This document shows, in pieces, positions 1 through 7,640 of a stretch of 64,000 bases of DNA (positions are counted from its first letter, which is position 1; every line of letters begins with the position of its first letter). A model generated the notes under the pieces. That model saw only the letters and a program-made list of their open reading frames with translations. It searched no databases and was not told where the DNA came from. A program made the position numbers and the translations under genes. The stretch is from Spirosoma luteum DSM 19990. Lineage in GTDB: Bacteria > Bacteroidota > Bacteroidia > Cytophagales > Spirosomataceae. Where the stretch lies: the NCBI RefSeq assembly GCF_000374065.1, contig NZ_KB893249.1, positions 47,604-111,603 of the forward strand. The letters run 5' to 3'.

Positions 1-139
1 CCTGCCAGTCCGGCAACGTGACCGATGCTGTCCATTTTGGGCCCAACGGTTGGGGTTGAGCCTGTGTCATAGGTTGTGGAAGAAGTGTCTCTTGAGCAAC
101 TACCCAAAATGGCATAAGAAACAGCAGGAACGTTTTCAT
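1..139 (-). CDS. Secreted protein, N-terminal fragment (runs off window)
   Basis: Reading the minus strand from an ATG at 139 gives 46 open codons up to the window edge. The peptide begins MKTFLLFLMPFWVVAQE, a typical short Bacteroidota signal peptide with likely cleavage after VVA, followed by a Pro/Gln-rich stretch. The start ATG overlaps the TGA stop of the upstream gene as ATGA (136-139), so the two are probably translationally coupled and form one operon. The remainder lies outside the window and the function cannot be told. Confidence 0.75.
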   Translation of the reverse strand, partial: MKTFLLFLMPFWVVAQETLLPQPMTQAQPQPLGPKWTASVTLPDWQ

Positions 140-738
140 GGCGTATATAACATAGCTTTCCTGACCTGATCGGTAATTGTGAACGTACGGAACCGCGCCG
201 GTACTTTAGTGGCTATAGATTGTCCTTTGGCATTAACTTCCTGGGATGCGACCCCACCAACGATCAAACCAACCAATGAGAAAGTAATACCAAAAAACGC
301 GGCTTTATCTCCCGCTGAAAAGGCCAGAAAACCAGGCTCATCGTCGCCAGCAATTAACCCGGATAAGGCACCAATTCCTGCACCAATTAAAAACCCTTTA
401 GCCGCTTGTCCTCGACGATGCAGTGTTAACCGCTTTATCTGCGAATACCGATACGTACGTAATGGTAAAAACAGCCTGACGGTATCCATCGAAGGTAACC
501 GCCCGCCGTAGTTGACCAGTTGTGTCCTCACCTTGTCATTTAGCCCATGAGCTGGCGCCAGTGTGAGCGTTGAATCATCCAGATCGAAGAGAATCCCGGA
601 CTCCGTCGTTTTTGAAAATAAATGTATGATTGTTACATAGTGCCGGAGCGCAGGCAACGACGATGAAGAAGTAGTTTGACTATGAGCCTGGTACCCTAGT
701 AGCAAAAGCCCAATGATGCTTATAAATCTTAATTTCAT
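136..738 (-). CDS. Hypothetical membrane-associated protein with glycine-rich helices
   Basis: The 200-aa product starts at MKLRFISIIGLLLLGY (ATG at 738), because this start gives a clean signal peptide (cut near AHS|Q); an upstream in-frame ATG at 798 would add 20 residues before it. Residues about 115-170 hold two Gly/Ala-rich hydrophobic stretches (KGFLIGAGIGALSGLIAG and FFGITFSLVGLIVGGVAS) resembling glycine-zipper helices. The N-terminal half has motifs about response to metabolic or sensory state that I cannot assign. Its stop overlaps the next gene's start by ATGA. The function is unknown; the glycine-zipper pattern suggests association with a membrane. Confidence 0.7.
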   Translation of the reverse strand: MKLRFISIIGLLLLGYQAHSQTTSSSSLPALRHYVTIIHLFSKTTESGILFDLDDSTLTLAPAHGLNDKVRTQLVNYGGRLPSMDTVRLFLPLRTYRYSQIKRLTLHRRGQAAKGFLIGAGIGALSGLIAGDDEPGFLAFSAGDKAAFFGITFSLVGLIVGGVASQEVNAKGQSIATKVPARFRTFTITDQVRKAMLYTP

Positions 739-828
739 CGAATTGATTAAGGTTATTGGGTTAATTGAACGATCAGCTATTGCCAGCATTTTCAACACCG
801 GGGTTCTGTGAAGCGTCTTAACCTATTA

Positions 829-1551
829 CTAGCGGCTATGTAAGCGAAAGCCGATGCCTACGGTGAACGAAACCCGGTTGAAACTCAGGTCAAATGGTAT
901 TGTTCGCTTTCCACGAATCGTATTGGTATAGGTTAGTTCATTATGTAACTGGCCAAATGCCACCTCGTAATGCCCACCTAACTCAGCAAAAAACGGCGTG
1001 TGGGCCGGAAACCGCACCGCTGCGTCGATGACAAATCCGGGCATAATACGGGCCTTTCCGACGAGAGGGGGTGAAGTACTAAAAAAACCGTAACTCTTTT
1101 CCCCGGCTTCGGTCTGCCCCCATTGAAGAGCGGGGCCCACGCTAATACGGGTGGTGCGTTGCCGTGAATAGTAGCTATAGAGTAAAGACAACGAAATGGC
1201 CCGCCACCGCACAAAGGCATCATCAGTTCCCAGAACAGAGCCCCCCATAACATTCAGGGCGCCACCGAAACTAGATCGGGGCCGGAAAAACTCAACGTGC
1301 ATCCCAAAGCTGGGTATCGCCTTTTTAGTGGGATAAGTAACCCCTCCAGCATAACTGGAGGAAGAGCCACCCAGCCCATTATTCTCCATAAATGCTTCAA
1401 TTGATGAAGAGGGGGTACTAATCGGTACACCTAGTTGAAACGTAACGGCCCTAGTAGCTGTAGAGGGAGCCAGATCCTGCGCATAGGCTAAACCAGCACT
1501 GACCAGATATGTACTCCAGAGAAGTACCGAAATACGTAGCGTATTAATCAT
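829..1551 (-). CDS. Putative outer membrane beta-barrel protein
   Basis: This 240-aa protein has a signal peptide (MINTLRISVLLWSTYLVSAG, cut after AYA). The rest alternates short polar and aromatic strands, for example SLSLLYSYYS, RISVGPALQWG, FFAELGGHYEVAFGQL, and ends in FTVGIGFRLHSR, the amphipathic ending expected of an outer membrane barrel. It lies in a run of minus-strand envelope genes. No close family is recognised; the barrel assignment rests on strand pattern and terminus only. Confidence 0.65.
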   Translation of the reverse strand: MINTLRISVLLWSTYLVSAGLAYAQDLAPSTATRAVTFQLGVPISTPSSSIEAFMENNGLGGSSSSYAGGVTYPTKKAIPSFGMHVEFFRPRSSFGGALNVMGGSVLGTDDAFVRWRAISLSLLYSYYSRQRTTRISVGPALQWGQTEAGEKSYGFFSTSPPLVGKARIMPGFVIDAAVRFPAHTPFFAELGGHYEVAFGQLHNELTYTNTIRGKRTIPFDLSFNRVSFTVGIGFRLHSR

Positions 1552-1602
1552 CGTCTTGATCTGTTTAAACTAGTATGGAACCAGAGGTCTGTCGACCAAC
1601 CG

Positions 1603-2811
1603 TCAGTTATTAGTGGCAATCGGAGAGCGCCAATGGAGCGTTTTATCCGGATTCGTTTTGGTTAGGCTGAATCCCCCGGACGAACTGGGGCCAACCAAAA
1701 CAAACGAGCCATCCAGCAGGCGAATAAGGTCGCCGTTTTCTTTGGTAAGAGACCCACTCACAGACCGACGGCTTTGTTCATCACCGGTCAGCGTGGTAGT
1801 CAACAGTTCAACACTGTCGTTAGTAGCGTGGACCAGTACATAATCACTGCCCGATGGAAAGACGCCTAGTGGGGTACTAAATTGACCAGTAGGTAATGGA
1901 TACAACTTAACCCATTCGATGTGCCCGTCTTTGGTTAATTTGTATAAGACGGTGTTGGCTGAGTTGCCGGTAAATCGACCGAATAAAACGAATCCTTTAT
2001 CATTCGTTTCGCTCAATACCGGGCTGGCGATAAAGTAGCCGTATTTTTTGAGCCATTCCTGCTCACCGTTCGCACTAATTTTCAGGAACAAAGACTCATT
2101 ATTTTGGGCACTTATATAGTTTGCCCATGAGAGCATAAAGCCTCCATCGGACGTAGCCGCCAAATCATAGGTATTGGCAATAGGGCCGTACGTTTGTTGC
2201 CATTGGAGATGCCCCTGCGCATCGAAGCGAGTCAGAACAGGAGCTGGACCAGCCGCAGTAGAGGTATAGCCACTGATAATAAACCCTTTGTCTGGCAGTG
2301 AATAAATGCCCACCGCCTTAAAGCTATCATCCTGCTTTAACCCTTCTACCGATTGCCGATTGATAACCTCACCGGTGCTACTGATGTGAATAAGTAGCAT
2401 CTCAGGGTAATTACGCTCGTTTAAGTTCTGCCGAACCAATACCAAAACAAAGTAACCACCATCACTCAATGGGTGAATCAGTGGCCTGGAACTGCTGGAA
2501 GACGGCCCTGACCAGGCCATTTTTTTCCATAGTAGCTTCCCCTGTCGGTCCGTTTTAATAACTGCTACCTCAAAGCGTGATGCAGCGGGCGAACTGTAAT
2601 TAGTAGTACCCGGTCCATAATTCGATGCTATGCGCAGAAGCACGGTCGTTAATCCGCCATCCGCAGCGGAACAAACGTTACCCGCGTTCTGATAGATTTT
2701 ATGGGGCAGTTCCTCTTCCTGAATGGGCGCTTGATTAACGCCCGGTTTAATTGGAGTGATTGATTCGCAGGCAGTAAGTAGCCCAAAAAGAATATAGAGA
2801 AGATTTTTCAT
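1603..2811 (-). CDS. Seven-bladed beta-propeller lipoprotein
   Basis: This 402-aa protein starts with a lipoprotein signal (MKNLLYILFGLLTAC, lipid Cys near residue 15). The body contains about seven repeats centred on D-G/K-G-[FY]-[VIL]-[LI]-x-G or close variants (DGGYFVLV, DKGFIISGY, DGGFMLSW, DKGFVLFGR, DGSFVLVG), each followed by a strand with a K-D/N-G-x-x-x-W turn such as LTKDGHIEWVK. This is the pattern of a beta-propeller of the delta-60 / WD40-like type. It is a paralogue of the adjacent upstream gene 2919-4169. It probably sits on the cell surface or in the periplasm as a binding or scaffold protein; the ligand is unknown. Confidence 0.75.
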   Translation of the reverse strand: MKNLLYILFGLLTACESITPIKPGVNQAPIQEEELPHKIYQNAGNVCSAADGGLTTVLLRIASNYGPGTTNYSSPAASRFEVAVIKTDRQGKLLWKKMAWSGPSSSSSRPLIHPLSDGGYFVLVLVRQNLNERNYPEMLLIHISSTGEVINRQSVEGLKQDDSFKAVGIYSLPDKGFIISGYTSTAAGPAPVLTRFDAQGHLQWQQTYGPIANTYDLAATSDGGFMLSWANYISAQNNESLFLKISANGEQEWLKKYGYFIASPVLSETNDKGFVLFGRFTGNSANTVLYKLTKDGHIEWVKLYPLPTGQFSTPLGVFPSGSDYVLVHATNDSVELLTTTLTGDEQSRRSVSGSLTKENGDLIRLLDGSFVLVGPSSSGGFSLTKTNPDKTLHWRSPIATNN

Positions 2812-2918
2812 GTGGCTAGGATTTACTAAAAGCGTTTACCAATCGACAGACCCGGGCTTGGTTTCAACTACGTCTTCTTTTGCCAGACCAAGTCACCAGA
2901 ACTGGCAATTGTATACAC

Positions 2919-4169
2919 CTAAAGACTGGCTATTGTCCGTTGCCAGATCTCCTTACCATCCGCCCCAATACGGCGCAGCATAATGACTTTTGTCTGGAAA
3001 CGCCCCTGATCGATTCGTTCAGCTATTAATATGTCGTTATTGGCAAGGGCCAGCATAACGGGCATGTTTAGCAGACTCAGGAGTTTGGTGGTTATCGGCA
3101 TCGGTTTTGGAGAGCCACCATTGGTATCCAACAGGGTAAGCGTCAGCAGTCCATCTGACTTCCAGGTGGCTAGTACGAACCGGCCATCAGCTCGCTTCAT
3201 GAGAATTTCACTTCTATTATCATACGAAGACGATCCTGTATCAAACCACTGTACCGACTCCGTGTTACCGTTGGCATCAACTTTTAGTAATACAACCTGA
3301 CCCTGACCCTGGAGGAGCGCAGAGCCTGCCAACAGAAAACCTCCGTCGGCCGTGGCGTAAAGCTGCCGGGGCATTAACTGGTTCACACCACTGGCAAACT
3401 GTGTCCAGCGTACAATACCATCGGGACTTATTTTCCTGAAATAAACCTGCGACAACGAGTTTACGGGTTTTCTGCTGGCAATCAGCAAACTACCGTCATC
3501 GGTGAAATCGAAGATCGATCCCTCCGCCAGCAGCGTTGTTGAATCGGTTGATGACAAGGTCCAGCGCGCTGTACTGCCATCCGGACTAAGCCTGGTTATC
3601 AAGTCGGCCTGTTTTTTGGTCAGATCACCCGCTTTCGACTGGTGGCCCGCAAGAAACAAATCCCCAGTTATGCCGATTTTAAGGTCGCTCAGCGTTAGCC
3701 CGGTTCCCGGTTTAGCCAGCTGGCTGCTTGTCTGTTCCGCCCCGTTGGGGCCAAGTTCACTCAGGATAACATCCTGTAAGGTAAGGCCTTTGTTGCGCAC
3801 ATTACCGGCCAATAGGTAGTTGCCACCAGGCAATAGAACCAGTTTAGCACCTACCTGGAACTCAGGCTTTTCAAGTACTTTTTCCCACTGCCGATTGCCG
3901 CTGGCATCAGTTTTTATTACCGCCAAATCGGCGTAGGTAGAGGCTGGATAGTACTGGTAGGTTGGATGCAGCAGGTCGGTGGTTGTGGTAACGGTTGCTA
4001 TCGAATGATATCGGGTTGCACCCAGCAGGTATCCCCCGTCCGGTGTGGCAATCAGGCCGAAAAGCTGCTCGTAATACAATTCCTCTTCTTGATGGGAACC
4101 CGCCAAATCAATGGGTTTACAGCCTGAGCCCAGCCAGGTCAGCAGGAGTAAGAGTAGAACCGCTTTCAT
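2919..4169 (-). CDS. Seven-bladed beta-propeller lipoprotein (paralogue of 1603-2811)
   Basis: This 416-aa protein has the lipoprotein signal MKAVLLLLLLTWLGSGC (lipid Cys17). It shares with its downstream neighbour the early EEEL segment and repeated blades (DGGYLLGA, GGNYLLAG, GDLFLAGH, DGSLLIAS, DGGFLLAG, DGRFVLAT, NDILIAER), each separated by roughly 45-60 residues and linked by K-x-D/S-x-[DN]-G turns. The two genes are 107 bp apart on one strand and look like a tandem duplication that has diverged strongly. The function is not known beyond a surface-anchored propeller. Confidence 0.75.
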   Translation of the reverse strand: MKAVLLLLLLTWLGSGCKPIDLAGSHQEEELYYEQLFGLIATPDGGYLLGATRYHSIATVTTTTDLLHPTYQYYPASTYADLAVIKTDASGNRQWEKVLEKPEFQVGAKLVLLPGGNYLLAGNVRNKGLTLQDVILSELGPNGAEQTSSQLAKPGTGLTLSDLKIGITGDLFLAGHQSKAGDLTKKQADLITRLSPDGSTARWTLSSTDSTTLLAEGSIFDFTDDGSLLIASRKPVNSLSQVYFRKISPDGIVRWTQFASGVNQLMPRQLYATADGGFLLAGSALLQGQGQVVLLKVDANGNTESVQWFDTGSSSYDNRSEILMKRADGRFVLATWKSDGLLTLTLLDTNGGSPKPMPITTKLLSLLNMPVMLALANNDILIAERIDQGRFQTKVIMLRRIGADGKEIWQRTIASL

Positions 4170-4279
4170 GATTAGAGAAGTAAGGTGTGCAGTATGGACA
4201 TGTGGTTGCTTTTTGACCGAATTTGGGGCAAAACCCTTTACATGTATATTCTTCTAGTTGAGCCTGACAAGTAGAACAT

Positions 4280-5106
4280 CTACGTAGTACCAACAGCCAC
4301 GATTGCTCTATAAAAGCGCGCAAAGACATTTAACCCGATTGTCATTCCACTAAACATATCCTCTTCAGCCCGAATAAGAATACCAGTTAATCCAACTGCT
4401 CCCAATACGATAGCTAAATCAATTGTCTTGTCAGGTGCGGGACGCTTCTCCACGGTATAAAGTGCATTGGGCTGGCCTTTCTGAAATAATCCATATACCT
4501 TGGTCAGTTCGCCAATTTGTATCACCTGAATTTTATCGACCCAGAACGAATGTGCGATCTGGTGCGGAGCCGTCAGGCTTGTATCGAACGAGTATGTTAG
4601 CTGATGGCTTAGGCGCAGTGGCGCGTTCTCTTTCGTATAGGTATATACTTTCTCTTTAGTTTTCCTATACAATACAACATGCTGAATGGGGATGTCGGCA
4701 ATGGCTACAAACGTCTGCGGTTGCACTTCGGTTAGCTGACCATCCTGTACCGATCTTCGGTACGGCTCAACAAATGTATTGTTGTATATATACTTTACCG
4801 TATCGGCCACTCCTTTTTTAGAAGGTGCAGGAAGCTGGCTATAGCGAATGATACTGTCGTTACGCATTATAAAGCTTTTCGACCAGTCGATATAAATTGG
4901 CTGGTCCGTTTTGTTGAACAACAGAAAGCGCATCCGGCCACCCGGCTCCCACAGGTTGTAGGTGCCTTTAGGTGTTCATTCTCAAAGGCAAAATCCTTCC
5001 CCACAAGTTTTACCTGTTCGGATTGCACCGAAGAAACGTGGTAGATGGCGTTGGTACAGCTTGCTAGTAGCAAGACAAATGGCAGAAAGGGTAGGAGTTT
5101 TTTCAT
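4280..5106 (-). pseudogene. Frameshifted copy of the tandem lipoprotein family (copy A)
   Basis: The 5' part (from ATG 5106) encodes MKKLLPFLPFVLLLASC, a lipoprotein signal, and stays in frame through ENEHLK. It then leaves the family frame: the reading there becomes a Cys-rich out-of-frame peptide that stops soon after. The 3' part (from about 4960 to 4280) resumes the family sequence in another frame, with GGRMRFLLFNKTDQP. Aligned with copies B and C, one base is missing near 4961-4963, where the paralogues have 12 bases between the EH and YN codons and this copy has 11. The rest of the body, including FWVDKIQV and a C-terminal hydrophobic segment, is intact, so the damage is recent or is a sequencing error. 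Confidence 0.8.
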
Positions 5107-5235
5107 GGGACTTACTGGATTGCAGTCAATTTACCGATCACCCCCTATAGCATTGCGAAATAGGCAGGTTAATAAATGAGTTAGAAGTGTGGATAGAAGT
5201 CGATTCAAAAGTGCAGCCCCCCTTCCCCGAAAACT

Positions 5236-5282
5236 ACCGGCAATTGCTAAATGCCGGGGTTGAGTTGACTAGCGGGGAAATT
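5236..5282 (-). repeat. Upstream segment homologous to 7510-7558
   Basis: About 47 bases lying about 130-175 bp upstream of copy A align with a segment at the same distance upstream of copy C, sharing TTGAGTTGA and a following GCGGG in the same order. This indicates that the duplication unit included upstream sequence, or that the segment is a conserved control site. It also lies just downstream of copy B. Confidence 0.5.
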
Positions 5283-5349
5283 CTGCCAGTGACCGGCGAC
5301 AAAAAACCAGCGTAGTCAGGCTTTCAAAGACTAGTGTAAGGTGGCTAAA

Positions 5350-6117
5350 TCAATTAAAACCCCATCCCATATCCTGTAAAGTCAGCAGAAAAATACCGGC
5401 TAATCCAGCGGTTACAACTACGCCTACTATAGCTGTTTTGCCATGTGCCGTACGTTCCTCAACCGCGTATAAGGCATTGGGTTGGCCTTTCTGCAATGAG
5501 CCATATAACCTGGTTAATTGTTCATAGCGTACCACCTGAATTGTATCAACCCAGAACGAATGCTCAATCTGGTGTGTGTTCGTCCCGGTTTTATCCAATG
5601 AATAAGCCAATTGCTGCCTTATTCGCAACGGGGAATTCTGCTTCGTATAGGTAAATAGTTTCTCTTTGGTTTTTTTATGCAGAACCGTCTGCTGTATCAG
5701 GAAGTCGGCGATGGCAACGAAGGCCTGTGGCGGAACTTCGGTAAACTGATTTCCCCGCGCTGTTCTCCGGTAAGGTTGGGCAAGCAAATTATGGTAGAAA
5801 TAATGGACGGTGTCAGCCGCAGCATGTTTGGCAAGCGGAGGAAGCTGACTGTACGATAGGGGGATGTCGTTACGCAGCAAAACGCTTTTCGACCAGTCGA
5901 TGTACAGCGGCTGGTCCGTTTTGTTGAACAGCAGGAACCGCATTCGTCCCCCCTCTTCCCACAGGTTATACACGACTTTCAAGTGCTCATTTTCAATCAC
6001 AAAGTCCCGGTCGATGAGCTTTACCTGCTCGGATTGCACTGACGCCACGTGGTAAATCGAGTTGGTGCAGCTCGCTAACAACAGGACAGGAACTAGAAGA
6101 GATAGTAATTTTTTCAT
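5350..6117 (-). CDS. Tandem-family lipoprotein, copy B
   Basis: The 255-aa product starts at MKKLLSLLVPVLLLASC (ATG 6117); the longer frame upstream adds 32 residues that would bury the lipoprotein signal. The lipid Cys is near residue 17. Family landmarks are YHVASVQSEQVKL, a strand-rich core with GGRMRFLLFNKTDQPLYIDW, an FWVDTIQV segment, and a C-terminal hydrophobic helix (IVGVVVTAGLAGIFLL). It has intact copies on one side (copy C) and a broken copy on the other (copy A). The family is not recognised; the N-terminal sheet may be immunoglobulin-like. The protein is probably anchored in the periplasm or on the surface by the lipid and by the C-terminal helix. Confidence 0.75.
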   Translation of the reverse strand: MKKLLSLLVPVLLLASCTNSIYHVASVQSEQVKLIDRDFVIENEHLKVVYNLWEEGGRMRFLLFNKTDQPLYIDWSKSVLLRNDIPLSYSQLPPLAKHAAADTVHYFYHNLLAQPYRRTARGNQFTEVPPQAFVAIADFLIQQTVLHKKTKEKLFTYTKQNSPLRIRQQLAYSLDKTGTNTHQIEHSFWVDTIQVVRYEQLTRLYGSLQKGQPNALYAVEERTAHGKTAIVGVVVTAGLAGIFLLTLQDMGWGFN

Positions 6118-6600
6118 AGATATTACTGAATTGCGATTCAATGAGCGTAATACATAAACTGATACGTATGGGTTGGGCAGGTTTAGACAGACGGGAGTGC
6201 TTAATAAATACACAGTCTGGTTTGATTAAGCTGCTCTCCAACCGTGTACTAACGGAATCGCCCTTTGGCTTGGGTGCTTGAATTGCATAAAAAACGTGTG
6301 GATAGAAGCAAAAATAACTCGATGTAAAGGGCCGGTCAGGTAGGGTATCCATGATGAAACGCCGGAGGGTTATGCTGTCACTGGCCTGGTCAACGGGCTA
6401 CCCCTGGGCGAATCGTTGGCAATCAGCCAAACGGAGAACAATAAACCTATAAACTGTTGCATAGTCAGGGCAATTGGTCTCCGTCACTGACTCGTAAAGT
6501 AATACACTGCAGGCCCTAAGCTTAGCCAGCTATTAGCGAACAGTTGTGCGGTATTTTTCATGGTGTGGATAGAATTAATTCCTGTAAAGCCAGGGCTTTA
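6118..6600. other. Intergenic region, no supported gene
   Basis: This 483-bp gap between copies B and C holds no convincing gene. A recurring 12-mer (GTGTGGATAGAA) occurs at about 6295 and 6562 and again at about 5188 in the neighbouring gap, probably a relic of the tandem duplication. Short frames on both strands (25-30 codons) were examined and none has coding support. Confidence 0.5.
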
Positions 6601-7377
6601 TTAGCAGCAAATTGAAATTGAGCTGAAAGCACTCTCGATTCCTTTCATGACCATATAGATGCTTACCGATACTACACCCAATCCCAGAAGGACAGTTCTT
6701 CCTTCCTCAGGGCGTGACTCGACAGTATAGAGGGCGTTGGGTTGGCCTGTTTTCCTGGATCCGAATAAGCGGGTTAGCTCGCTGATGCCTACTACCTGAA
6801 TCTGATTTACCCAGAACGAATGCGCTATGGAATGAGCGTTTGTCCCTTCTTTGTCGAATGAGTAGCATAGCTGCTGTCCTACCCGCAGGGGCGAGTTTTC
6901 CTTTGTGTAGGTAAAATTTTTCTGGTTGGTTTTTTGATGCAGGACTGCCTGCTGAATGGGAAAGTCTGCAATAGCAACGAAGGTCTGAGATGGGATTTCG
7001 GCTACTCTATTGGCCCGTGCCGTCATTCTATAGGGCTCTACATACCCGCTCCTGTACACGTATCGAACCGTGTCGGCATATGCTCTTTTAGGAAGCGGAG
7101 GAAGCTGGCTGTAGGAAAGCGTAGTGTCGTTGCGTGTCAGCTGACTTTTTCCCCAGTCAATGTATATTGGCTGGTCCGTTTTGTTGAACAGCAGAAACCG
7201 CATGCGACCGCCGGGCTCCCACAGGTTGTAAACAACCCTGAGGTGTTCGTTTTCAAAAACGAAGTCTTTGTCAACCAGCTTCACCTGCTCAGATTGCACC
7301 GTAGCTACGTGGTAGATCGACTTTGTACAGCCAAACAGCAGTACCAAAAAAACAAAAGGTAGTAGCAGTTTCTTCAT
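6601..7377 (-). CDS. Tandem-family lipoprotein, copy C
   Basis: The 258-aa product starts at MKKLLLPFVFLVLLFGC (ATG 7377), which puts a lipobox Cys near residue 17; the upstream extension of 40 residues is not credible. It carries the family blocks YHVATVQSEQVKLVDKDF, GGRMRFLLFNKTDQPIYIDW, FWVNQIQVV and a C-terminal hydrophobic helix, and ends in a short Cys pair. It is the first gene of the array in transcription order and is preceded by the shared upstream segment at 7510-7558. The function is unknown. Confidence 0.75.
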   Translation of the reverse strand: MKKLLLPFVFLVLLFGCTKSIYHVATVQSEQVKLVDKDFVFENEHLRVVYNLWEPGGRMRFLLFNKTDQPIYIDWGKSQLTRNDTTLSYSQLPPLPKRAYADTVRYVYRSGYVEPYRMTARANRVAEIPSQTFVAIADFPIQQAVLHQKTNQKNFTYTKENSPLRVGQQLCYSFDKEGTNAHSIAHSFWVNQIQVVGISELTRLFGSRKTGQPNALYTVESRPEEGRTVLLGLGVVSVSIYMVMKGIESAFSSISICC

Positions 7378-7509
7378 GATAGAGAGTAGGTTATAAGGGC
7401 CTAAAACTGATAAATAAAACGTACGAACAACCGCAGCCGCTTTAGAAGTAGATTCATTCCCGTGGGTAAGAGAACGAATCAAAATTATGCTCAACAATGC
7501 CTGAAAGCC

Positions 7510-7558
7510 ACCGTCAGTTGCCTATTGGAGGGATTGAGTTGAATAACGGCGGGATTTT
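7510..7558 (-). repeat. Upstream segment homologous to 5236-5282
   Basis: This is the counterpart of the 5236-5282 segment, about 135-180 bp upstream of copy C. The two align over about 48 bases with TTGAGTTGA as the best conserved word. Confidence 0.5.
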
Positions 7559-7578
7559 GGGACTAATCGGTAGGACAA

Positions 7579-7601
7579 AAGCCCGGGTATAGTCCGGGCT
7601 T
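7579..7601 (-). terminator. Intrinsic terminator of the 7TM-LytTR gene
   Basis: A perfect 8-bp stem (7579-7586 with 7594-7601) and a 7-base loop lie 40 bp downstream of the LytTR gene stop. Read on the minus strand the hairpin is followed directly by TTTTG, as expected of a Rho-independent terminator. Confidence 0.7.
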
Positions 7602-7640
7602 CTTCTTTTTAGAGTTGATTTTACTGGCGTGAAAGGCAGC

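Noticed and set aside
4117-4329. Cys-rich 70-codon minus-strand frame with several CxxC pairs
   Set aside because: It overlaps the propeller signal peptide and the end of copy A in another frame; the Cys pattern is probably chance.
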